From NCBI RefSeq assembly GCF_037975245.1, contig NC_092563.1, positions 25,950,960 to 26,014,959 on the forward strand: a stretch of 64,000 bases of DNA, written 5' to 3'. Below are positions 1 to 10,600 of this stretch, piece after piece. Position 1 is the first letter of the stretch, and each line of letters begins with the position of its first letter. Below the pieces are notes generated by a model, which saw only the letters and a program-made list of their open reading frames with translations, was not told where the DNA came from and made no database searches. The DNA comes from Apostichopus japonicus. Taxonomy: Eukaryota > Echinodermata > Holothuroidea > Aspidochirotida > Stichopodidae. The translations under genes and the position numbers were made by a program.

Positions 1-657
1 CTGTCGGCAAATTTTGGGTCTGTCGGCAAAAGGAGAAAAGGTGAAGAGAGCGTAAGGGGAAGAAAGAAGGAAAGCTGAATAGAGAAAAGGAGAACGGGAG
101 CTTCTTTATCGGTTATTTCGATTTTCCAGTTCTTCATCTGATAAACTCATTCACCAATCCAATCACCCGACGCCTGCAAGTTAAAAACCTCTCGGCAAAT
201 AACTGATAATGTCACGGCCGTCAGTATAGCTACTGTAGCCAGGCTCAGCTAAACGAGTGCCAGAATCGCCGGCAACTCAGTGAAAGAAATGGAATTAAAG
301 GCTTCCGTATAGGCCGCACCCCATGAGTCGTGCTATCGTGTGACAACGTGTTGTTATTATCCTCTGTTCAGAATGACGTCATCGCAGATGTCATTCGTTC
401 TCCGTGGAAAACTTAAGGACACGGCTCACGAATTGTACACAATTTTTAACGTTTCTCGCTTGTATATCAATGAATGTTGTTATTTCTCATTACCGGAAAG
501 TTTTCTGAACATTTTCATCACGAAGTTTCACTATTTCAACGATCGGTGAAAGAGAAAACACAGTTCGATAATTGGTCCCAATTAATCCTTCTTCTGCCGA
601 CTGCCATAAAAATAATATCGAAATGGAAATTCTACAGTGCCAAATTTGACTTAAAAT
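1..657. other. Intergenic, no gene seen
   Basis: Only short frames without recognisable motifs. The phrase CTGTCGGCAAA occurs twice at the very start and TCGGCAAA again near 190 and 769, suggesting the edge of a dispersed repeat. Confidence 0.5.
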
Positions 658-689
658 ATGCACCAGATTGCATCTAAGGACGTTTCAAA

Positions 690-829
690 ACTAAAAATTT
701 TCCAAAGGGGAGGGGGACACCCCCTCCCCTTAGACCCCTCCCCCATTTCAGTCACCACTTCCAGATCCGTCGGCAAATCAAATCCTCCACACCCCCAACA
801 ACAACAAAAAACCCTTCGCTACGCCCCTG
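690..829 (-). mobile_element. hAT-like terminus with G-rich hairpin (copy 1)
   Basis: On the minus strand the segment begins CAGGGGCGTAGCGAAGGG, a common hAT-type terminal pattern, and leads to a hairpin made of a G5-A-G5 run and its C-rich complement on the two sides of a short loop (705-740). The same order is seen at 2560-2684. No transposase and no matching opposite terminus are visible, so it is a fragment or non-autonomous copy. Confidence 0.5.
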
Positions 830-890
830 TCCGCGTGTTGCGAGATTAAGTGCCAATGTTTCAAAAGTACATTTTTCAAATGCATGGTTT

Positions 891-928
891 TGATATTTGT
901 ATTTGTATTTGTATTTGTATATTTATTT
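891..928. repeat. (TTTGTA)n microsatellite
   Basis: About six imperfect copies of TTTGTA. No other signal between 830 and 1190. Confidence 0.8.
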
Positions 929-1189
929 GTTTCATCACAATTTACAGTGTGACGGGAAGTCTCCTATAAAGCCTGTAGGGCTTAACAAAGTAGGAGACTC
1001 CCCAAAAAGAAAAAAGAAAGAAAAACTTAAGAATAGAAAAAGAAAAGTTAATAGTAGCATCTACAATGATGAAATAATCGAATTGACTCTACTTGAAATT
1101 AATAATGTTAATAAGCAATCCAAACACACACAAGAATAAATCCATCAATAGTGAGAAATAATTACAGTTTTTAGATTCCTTTTGGATAC

Positions 1190-2225
1190 AGAGTAAGAAG
1201 GCTTATTCTTAACATTATCCTGGAGATTATTCCACGTTTTAATATTGGGTGTATAGGTAAGCTTGAACACCAGTGGTGGTTCCTTTTGTTTAGGTTTGGT
1301 AGTGAGGTATTGCCCACGGTTTTCAAATTTTATGCCTTTCGTGGCTGAGGCAATTTCCTCTTTCTTATAGTTACGGAGTAACAGTTTCTCTGTGAACGCA
1401 TTCTTTTTCTGAAGAAATCAGTCTCATTGTTACAGAGACGTGCGTATCGTAAGACTTCCCCTTTAATGAAGCCTTTAAAAGTGGCAAGTGGGTGTGCAGA
1501 GTTTCTGTCGAGGTATTGGAAGGTTTCCGTGGGTTTGGTGTAGACTTTGGTGTCTAATAACCCATTGGTTTCAAACCTTGGACCTTTGAAGATTTTCAAA
1601 TCTAGGTATGTTACCTCGGTGTGTAATATTTCTACCGTAAACTTTAAGAAGCGGTGAATTTCATTCAACTTGTTTACTAGTTGTTCAAGTTCCTGAGGTG
1701 AACCGTCGTAAAGCAATAGAATTTCATCTCTATAGCGGAGCCATTTTAAGATTTTATTATCTGTCGGTAAAATTTGGTTTTCCAGTCTATGCATGACGAT
1801 ATCACAGATTTCCGGAGAGGCTTGGCTACCCATGGCGCAACCGATCTTTTGTAGATAGAATTGGTTATTGAACTCGAAACAGTTTCTTGTTAAAAATAAG
1901 TTCAATTAGTTTGCGCATGGATATGGAAGATATTTTATTTATTCCATATTCGCTTTTTCCCGCCTTTTCATAGACTTCTTGACATATATCTAATGCCTCC
2001 TCTTGGGGAGTATTGGTATACATGGCGACGACATCGAGTGTAGCAAGTACTACTGCTTTTGGTAACGGGGTGGCTTCCACAATTTTCAGAATGTGATTTG
2101 TGTCTTTCACATAGGTGCTTTGTTTTAATACAATAGGAAGCAAGAAATAGTCCACAAATTCCGATATTTTTTCGGTCGGTGATCCGTTTCCGCTTATTAT
2201 CGGGCCCTCCCTTAAAAATACTTCA
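1190..2225 (-). pseudogene. Penelope-like retroelement, reverse transcriptase fragment (decayed)
   Basis: Frames on the minus strand match the Penelope-like RT pattern in order: G-P-I-I-S-G...S-P-T-E-K-I-S-E-F-V-D, Y-V-K-D-T, T-L-D-V-V-A-M-Y-T-N (motif A), the F-Y-L-Q region with G-C-A-M-G-S-Q-A-S-P (motif B), R-Y-R-D-E-I (motif C; the usual pair of aspartates is D-E here), Y-T-K-P-T-E-T-F-Q-Y-L and S-A-H-P. Two frameshifts (near 1890 and 1400) split it. It is 5'-truncated at about 2225 and no GIY-YIG endonuclease is seen. Dead copy in the flank of the main gene. Confidence 0.85.
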
Positions 2226-2524
2226 GGTTCTTGGCGACTACGTTACGTTAGATAGTGTAAAACCGCCTACACCCCCTTTCATTAATAAGTATATCATAAT
2301 TATCTCATTGAATATATCTTGTTTTATGTTTTTTCTTGGGGTGAATCTGGTGTCATAATTTTCGCGCAAAAGAAAAAAACGAATCGACGCAATAATAGTG
2401 TATCCATTGTAGTGCTCTACATGCACTGTTGAGCGTTGTTAAATATGTGTCTATCGAAAAAAATATGTGCACAAAAAAAGCGTGTCTGGTTTCGTTTCTG
2501 GTTTTTCTAGTTTTTGGCGAAATG

Positions 2525-2684
2525 TTTCACCATTTTGCATCTAAGCACTCACAATTAACCAAAAATTTCCAAGGGGGAGGGGGACAACCCCTCCCCCTAG
2601 ACCCCTCCCCCAGGACGCAGATCACTAACGTGCTACCATCGGGATGTCGGCCCCCCCTTTCTCAAAATCCTGGATCCGCCCCTG
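2525..2684 (-). mobile_element. hAT-like terminus with G-rich hairpin (copy 2)
   Basis: Minus strand begins CAGGGGCGGATCCAGGATTT at 2684, a terminal motif widely seen in hAT transposons, followed inward by the same G5-A-G5 hairpin (2570-2605) and the phrase GCATCTAAG shared with copy 1. The two copies bracket the Penelope-like fragment. Confidence 0.55.
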
Positions 2685-4499
2685 CATTATGCAGTTCATT
2701 AGCTTGACAGGAAAGATTTGGTTTCAAATAATGAAGAAATGTCACAATTGTTTTTAAATTGTCAATCGGCTTCTGTATGAGTTTAATTTACACCATAAAG
2801 TCTCTTATAGTGACAACAGTCCAAGGTTTGTTATCAAGTACTCACTATTACCATGATGTGAAAACCTTAGAAAAAGCTTGTATTAAACAATTACGATCTG
2901 AGATGGCAAAATTTTTAGCTTGTTAGGAAAAAAACTTACTGGAGAGTAGAACCGAATGGTTCTTTAAAGAAGCGACTTTATATCTAAAATGTTTTTCTTT
3001 ATTCTTACACACCATTTGTTGGTAGTAACCTCTTATATAGAAAGTCATACACTGTTTTCAATATTTTTTTTTCATTAGATTAGTTGGTAAAATGTTTGTC
3101 TATAGGAATAGTTCAGAACTACTGTTATTTTTAATCTGTAAAAGGTAGACTTAGATAAAGCACCTTGGTGAATCTTGCATTCGATTCCTTCATGCTCTTC
3201 TCCATATGTCAGCAGGTATGATTACAACGATAACAATAAGACAATAAAATCTTCCTGTTATTATGTTTTGAAGAAAAATAAATTTGATGTAAACAAACTT
3301 TTTTTTATTTTTGCTGCCAGTCCTCAGACATAACACCTTTTTTGATTTCAAGTTCAGTATTATTAGTATCAAGCATTTTTAACTTCAAATTTAATATATC
3401 TCACAAAGGGCATCTATGAATTGACTGCAAACTTCACCAGGAAACTTAGAAAATATGTTTGTTTTTATGGATGAAACTTAAATTGACCTATGAACTTTTC
3501 CTTTTCATGTTGCTGTCTTGGCGCATGACTTTATTTCCAGTAATTTACGAAGCAAAATAAAACAATGAGCCTTTCAAAGGCTTCAAAGTGATTAATTGAC
3601 TAAAGCAATGACCAACAATGCCATCAATCTCTTTAATTATGGTTGATTAGGTGCCAATTAGCCAAAAGAAGTAATTTGAGAAGAAGTGAAAATAACAGCA
3701 TTCACTATCAACTTCAATATGCTTTCTAATTCTTTGCAGGATGATACCCTCTTAAAATCAAACATCACTTTTACACTTGATCCATAACAGTTCCCCAGAA
3801 GATCATCTCTCCATGGGGTAAACTTATGCATTGATCCGGATGCATTTACACATGAGTCGTACTCTAATCCTCCCTCGCTTTTTACCAGATATTGATTAAA
3901 AAATCAGATTGGAAATGTGTCATACGCAGCCACACAGATCGCGTAGTACGTATACTCCAAAACTTTCATTGTCGTGGTTGCACAGCCTTAGGGTGGCAAT
4001 ACTACGTATGCACAGCCCACACACATTCAATCTTTGTAGAAATTAGCACATACATGATACAGGACTGGAATTTCAGGCGAGAATACATGTGACTTAATGG
4101 GGTCACCTGATATCTCGGGTCACTGTTGATGCGGGAGTGTTTACATTGCCAAATTGATCTGGACGTCCGGACCAGATAATTGGTCTCTGCCAGCATCAAT
4201 ATAGGAGGATCAGATCCCGATCTGAACTCTGTTTATACACTACAGCGGTGATCTCGATATGAGGATCACATCCTGACGTCGAGATTTCATCCGGATCTAT
4301 TGTAAAAGCACCCTTCGATGAACTTATAAATTATCCATTTTACCATAGCAACCGTTTTTGATTAATAACCTTTTGATACATCAACAAATAAATCTGGGTA
4401 AAACTATTGACAAAATGAACTTCAAGAAGAGTCAAACGCAGAGAACCGCTAGTAACAGTAATGCATACAATTAGTAAATAAAGTCAAGATTTTGAGAGA
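2685..4499 (-). other. Likely 3' UTR and downstream flank of the main gene
   Basis: No coding signal on either strand. Minus-strand ATTAAA (3632-3637) and AATAAA (3530-3535) are the nearest poly(A) signals below the stop. The region also contains a possible MITE at 3816-4313. Confidence 0.4.
3816..4313. mobile_element. Possible MITE (imperfect terminal inverted repeats)
   Basis: The left end GGGTAAACTTATGCATTGAT followed by CCGGATG pairs imperfectly with the reverse complement of the right end, GGGTGCTTTTACAATAGATC followed by CGGATG; GATCCGGATG is exact in both. Length 498 bp, no open frame of note. No clear target-site duplication was found. Confidence 0.3.
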
Positions 4500-4639
4500 T
4501 TACTGGATAATAGGTTTCTCATCGAGTGATTGTTTCCTCCAGTGCTGACGAGTCTGGTACATCACCATCACCATGACGACTACAAGCAACAACAGGACTG
4601 TAAACATGGTCACTTGGTCGTAGATTAGACTGTCCGTTA
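4500..4639 (-). CDS. Terminal exon: transmembrane helix, short cytoplasmic tail, stop
   Basis: The exon enters in phase 1 after an AG at 4640-4641 and ends with TAA at 4500-4502. The translation begins T-D-S-L-I-Y-D-Q, then has a hydrophobic run [19 protein letters not shown] (about 19 residues), then a basic and polar tail of about 20 residues ending KPIIQ. A positively charged stretch (R..H-W-R-K) directly after the helix fits the positive-inside rule for a type I membrane protein. No kinase, SH2 or PDZ-type motif is obvious in the tail. Candidate minus-strand poly(A) signals lie downstream: ATTAAA (plus-strand 3632-3637) and AATAAA (3530-3535), implying a 3' UTR of 0.85-1 kb. No start codon precedes the frame, so this exon is only meaningful when spliced. 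Confidence 0.88.
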
Positions 4640-7600
4640 CTACAAAATAAGACATAATAATGTTATGGAATATATGATCATTTTTACCTAAAAAGTGAAC
4701 CTTGCTTAAGTCTCTGATATTTAATCTAGTTAAGCGACATTTTGAGCAAATTTCAGTTCAATGTTTCATAGTATCATAGTGAATGGTCATTGCAAAACCT
4801 TGTGACAACCAAACCTGACATTTTTACCTAAACATATGAATCTAATGACCTCAGTTGCTCAAAGGATCTCCTTTCTTTCACATGTCACTTAAAACAGGTC
4901 AACCTCAGTGTGCCAGGCACCTAACTACTATTGTTCCTTTGACACCATCGAGCACCAGTCACCTTCTATCACCTTGAAGTCGTCCTCCAGGAGACCTCGA
5001 GATAGTTAGTCTGTAGACATAACCCCATTAAATAACCCCATTAAAACACCAAAGTTCTTCTATATTCTTTGTCGTTAAAGTAGATTTCATCATGTAGTCT
5101 TGTCAGATGTTTTAAAGTGATGTCAGTGATTGGGCAAACAAAACTCCACTGGGAGCCAGCTAATTCCTCTTGCTTTATATTTGTGTCTGTTCAATAATGC
5201 ACACTCCAACAGGATAGCCAATTACACCACAATATCTAGTACTGAGCAATTATTAGCTTAATTTCTTGGATTTTGATGGGGGAAAAAAGGTAGTAGCATG
5301 GGAAGGAGAAGAAAAAACAATGGAGTGAAAGAATTCTTAGATAGTGGAGATTAAGAGCAACAAGAGATAATAGATTATCCTTTGATAATATGCGTAATCA
5401 TTTCTTTAAACTCCAGTGAATCTAGCGATATATTCTGGATTAGCCTATAATAATATGCTTAATCCTTCCTTTAAATTCCAGTGAATCTAGTGATATATTC
5501 TGGATTAGCCTATGATAAAATATGCTTAATCCTTCTTTCAAACTCCAGTGAATCTAGTGATAAATTCTGGATTAGCCTATGACAATATGCTTAATCCTTT
5601 CTATCAAACTCAAGTGAATCTAGTGATATATTCTGGATAAGCCTTTGATAATATGCATAATCCTTCTATCAAACTCAGCAAATCTAGTGATATATTCTGG
5701 ATTAGCCTATGTGTAATCCTTCTATCAAACTCAAGTGAATCTAGTGATATATTCTGGATTAGCCTACTTTTAGCTGTACTTGAGGGAGGGGGATGGAGAT
5801 ACAAACTTAGTAAAAGAGGGATTATTAAATCTTCTGAGGGGGTATAGTATCTACAGATTACTCACCAGGTGTTGTACAAACGTCACCTGACCATCCATCA
5901 GGGCACTCACATTCTGTGATCAAACTATGTAACTCATAAACCGGACGGCATTGTCCTCCATTCATGCAGGGGTTTGGATCACAAATAGTCAAGTCATCGA
6001 TAGTTGCTTCTATAATGAAATGACAAGCAGGAATTAGGGATTTAAGGTAGTTATGGCAAGGGGTACAGTAGAAGCAGGAATTAGGGGGTTTAAATAGTTA
6101 TGGCAAGGGGTAGGAAGCAGAATTGAGGGGCTTTGGGTAGCTATGGAAGGGGTAGAAAGCAGGATTTATGGGCTTAGGAAGTTATGGCAAGGGGCAAGAA
6201 TTAAGGGTTAATGTACAGTAGTTATGACCAGGGGTAAGAAGCAGGTAGCTATGGCAAGGGTAGAAAGCAGGTATTAGGGGTTTAGGTACTTATGACAAAG
6301 GTTTACAAAGCAGGAATTAGGGGTTTAGGTATTTCTGACCAGGGATATGATGCAGAAATTAGGTACTTATGGCAAATTATGGTAGTTAAGGCAAGGGGTA
6401 GGAAGCTGGAATCAGGGGCGTAGGTACTTATGACAGGCGGTACAAAGCAGGTATTAGGGGTTGTTGTTTTTACAAACAGGGGTATGTAGCAGGAATAAAG
6501 AGCTAAGGTAGTACAGTAAGGGATAGCAAGCAGGAATTGGGGAACAAGCAATACATGGAAGATGTAATAGATATTTAAGTCACCAAACTTGTTACATATA
6601 TGTAGACAATGTAACCATATAAGTTAATTGAGTTTACATCTGTTGTTAATTCAATACAATCATTTGCACAAGATTGTTACACATGTTCATTATGTTAGCA
6701 CTGTGTTGATATATTATTATACATGGGTTCTGTATTAACCAATCTGTCATAGCATTATACTGATGCATTTGCTGATTAATGGACACCAATTTCTGATCAT
6801 TGCAAATTAGTCGTAATATTACAATATTTAGATAATATAGTAACTTAATAGAACCATATCAAATGAATAAATTAACAAATGGCACTCATATGTATTTACT
6901 AATAACTGCAAGCATTTGCATGAATAAATAGATTTTCTTGACTTATTTCAAACTCCAATTACTTGTCATACATACCTCCAACTGAACGCTCCCCTCGTGC
7001 TAATGGAAGGTCTGTAAAGAAAAATAAAGTGCTTTGTGAAGTAACCAATCTTTGGAAGTCATTATGTCATAACTATTTTTGACTAATAAACTTGTGTTTG
7101 ACTTGAAACAGTCTCATGATGACAAGCCCAGACAGGTTGCTATGGTGGGTGGAGGGTGGAATGGAGTAGGAAGGGAATGCTCATGTATTCGACTCCAGTT
7201 GTATGTGTTTATATTGAACTAAATATGAATAGTCATGAATAGTCATGAATAATCATCTTCACACAGTTTTTTCCCCTGTAAAGAATGAGGTTACAGGCAA
7301 AGGGAGTAGTAAAAAATTCAAAACAAGCCTGTTCTAGGCATAATTTACATTTCCTGTTCACAATTAGCTTTTCCATATTTTCTTTTGATTAGAGTAGTTC
7401 CTTCATGAAAAAGCAACTACTTAACATGTGAATCCATAAACCATTTATTTGGACGTAAACAGTGATATAACCAGACTTTTTCATCTGGGTGTGGGGGACA
7501 AAGAGTTTGAGTGGGGGGGGGGCTAGTTTAGCGTGCGACCAGTTCTGTCATTTTAGGTACTTTTGCATTATGCCCCATTCCCAAACACTTGAAAGTATTG

Positions 7601-10600
7601 TGACTGTACTGTTCTCAATGTTTCTTCACCCAACTTGAACAGTTTATTCCTGAGTTTCATCTGCTTAACTGTTGAAAGGATAGTCCAACTAAAAAATATG
7701 AACTTAATATATTGTAGGGAAAGTGAAGCGTGTAGCAAGGATTTCATCTTTGGGGACTTTAGGCGGATTCAATTTATTGACCTGCCAACGAGAGCGTTTT
7801 GCGTTATCTGCGTGGGGTCCAGGGGACCCGCCACAGAGAAAATGGTGGGGCTTTGCCCCAGGAAGCTATATGATATGGTGGACTTTTGAGGCTCCAAGAG
7901 CTTTCAAAGTTAATCCAATTGGCCAAGATTTTAGCCAGGTAAAATTATTTACAAACATTCAAAATACTGCATTTATTCCAACTTCCACACTTCTGATAAG
8001 CTTAATTGGGATCTCTCTACGTTGTTCTCCAAATTCTCCCCACTCATCTCTCTCTGTTTTTCTGTCTCCCCCCTCTCTCCTACCACCCCCCCCACACCCT
8101 TGCTACACACTTGGATACTCTTAGCTGATAACCCTGTGTGTGCTCTCTTCTCATACTGTTTACAGTACATAAATGAATCGTTCACACTTGAATTGTTCAC
8201 ACTTGAATCGAAATGAATCGTTCACACTTGATCACAAATGAATCGTTCACACATGCCTATGTATTTCTTTATAAATGGATGATTAATTTTTTTCAGTAAA
8301 ATGTGTTATTTGGCAAATCAAAATTTAAAAATTTGGATAAACTTAAAAATGGTATAGGGATGGAATTTCGACAATTGGGTTCAGTTTTTCGTCCATTCCA
8401 TTGGTTTGTCTGAAGTTCACATTTTGCTCTGGACTATCCTTTCAACAGTTTAAGCTATCTCATTGTCTATGATAACAATTTAAATAAATTTGCATATGAG
8501 CCTCAGTTTCATCGACTGAGGCTTCATTCACTCAGCCACTACAAAACTGTCTATCCAGCCCGTGTGAATTCACACCTGCAATGTTAAAATTGTTTGTAAT
8601 ATATCATTCTGAAGCTTCCAAGTAACAATATTGGATTAACTTCCCATGGTCGATATAACGATGGTATATAGTTATAAACATACACATGACATAAAAGCAT
8701 AGTAGCAGGTTTATCTTGTTGGGTAAAGTGTGTTGCGAAGAATGAAGCCTTCGAGATGTGGCTGTATAGAAAGATGCTGAAAGTGTCCTACAAAGACAGG
8801 ATGAGCAATGAGGAGGTACTTAACAGGATGAGCGAAGAGAGGAAGCTACTATCAGAGCTGAAAAACAGAAAGATGCAGTATATGGGCCACATCTTGCGAT
8901 GGAATGGGCTTCAGAAACAACTCCTTGAAGGGAAGGTGGGGAGCAAAAGGAAAAGAGAAAGACCAAGGAACACGTGGTTGGCAGACATCCGGAATTGGAC
9001 AGGAAAAAGCCTACATGATCTGGCACGAACAGCGGAGGATAGAACGAAGTGGCGAACCATGGCATCCAGAGCCTCGAAGGGACAAGGAACCATATAATAA
9101 ATAAAAGTGTGTTGCGAGGGGAGAAAGCAACATGATAGGATAAGATTTAACTCGAGATGCAGTTGGCCGGTATTAATTTGAAAACTCCCATCCTTTACAG
9201 ATTAGTGTCAACCTCGAATTGGTTTAACTGAGCCTTGAAATGCATTTAATAATAGTAGTCCAATATTTTTCTTTGCCCATAAATGTCATTTGGGAAGGGG
9301 GGGGGCAAGACATTTGACTGGTGGGTGGCTCCTGCCCCTGCTGGTTACTCCACTGGAAGTAAATGAAAGTCGGTCTTATTACAAAGGAAAACCACCCACC
9401 AACAAAGTAAAGTCTGAGTAAAGGCCAATTCTGGACAATATTGTAATAATGATGAGGATGCTTACCAGGACCAATGCTGATTGTATCATCCTCTATTAAT
9501 TAACCCTGTACAGTAAACTTGGTACAAACCTCCAACTGTAATGGTAAAGTCACAAGTAGCAGTGTTTCCAGCAAGTTCATATCTGAAGATGAATTGGTGT
9601 TGACCCTCATCCAAGAAGTACATGGTTCTACTAAGGCTAGTTGCTATACCACCAAAGTCATTAGGTGGAACAACAATACCATTAAATGTGGCAGTTGGAA
9701 TCACAATTATGACCTCCTGAAATCTTACTGGTGAATCCAGGAAAACAAATCTGTCCTGACAATTGGCACCATCGATGACCAAGCCTTGACCTATGGAGAG
9801 AACAGAAAATTCACACTCAATCACTATCCAAATTGCAACTGTGCAGGTGGAAAAAGAAAAGAAAAAAAAACACTTTCAAATTGATTAAGTATTTAAACAC
9901 AGACATGCAGGGTGGCCCTACCGGTATCCCAGCACACTGTCCCCCAATCTGTAAATGAGAGACTGGCCATGACAACTGGGTGGGGGGAAGAGAATTGTCA
10001 ACAGAACATCCAATTTAAAGGCATTGAAGACTTGCCCCAAACGACGTGCGGCCATTTGAAAAAGTTAACATTCCGTTGCTTGCAAGGGACGCTTTGTTTG
10101 TGTCGCTACAAAATACAGACTGTGCACTAGTGTCTAATTACCGACGGTAGCAAGCTGTGTGCATATTTTCTGGGATCGATGGTGGTGTCTAACACTTCTG
10201 TAACACCTCATTCGAAACTAGGTCAGATTATGTAATATGTAACTGGGTTGATTAAACTGGATATGTTAAACTGCGATTGTTAGAAACCTTTGGGTTCAAA
10301 GAAATAAAAAGAATTAAAAGGAATGCTTGCTCACCATTTTCACAGCGGCTACCTGTTCTACCCTGAGTGCACAAACAGAGGAAATCACCATTATTACGGA
10401 CACAGGTACCGCCAGCCTGACAAGGATTCGGTGAACAGGGATCTTGTTGACATGCTCCTGACACATAGGTGAGGATTGGATTCCGACATTGGGCTTCTTG
10501 GAAGGTGCAAAGATTAGAGTAAGTCATTCTGTCCGATCCGCAGACTGGCTCAAACTGCAGAGTGCATGCCCTGTCACAGTTATCTGAATGGAAAAGAAAC

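Noticed and set aside
7723-8124. Plus-strand frame of 133 codons
   Set aside because: It runs through palindromic dispersed-repeat sequence and a C-rich low-complexity stretch; no domain.
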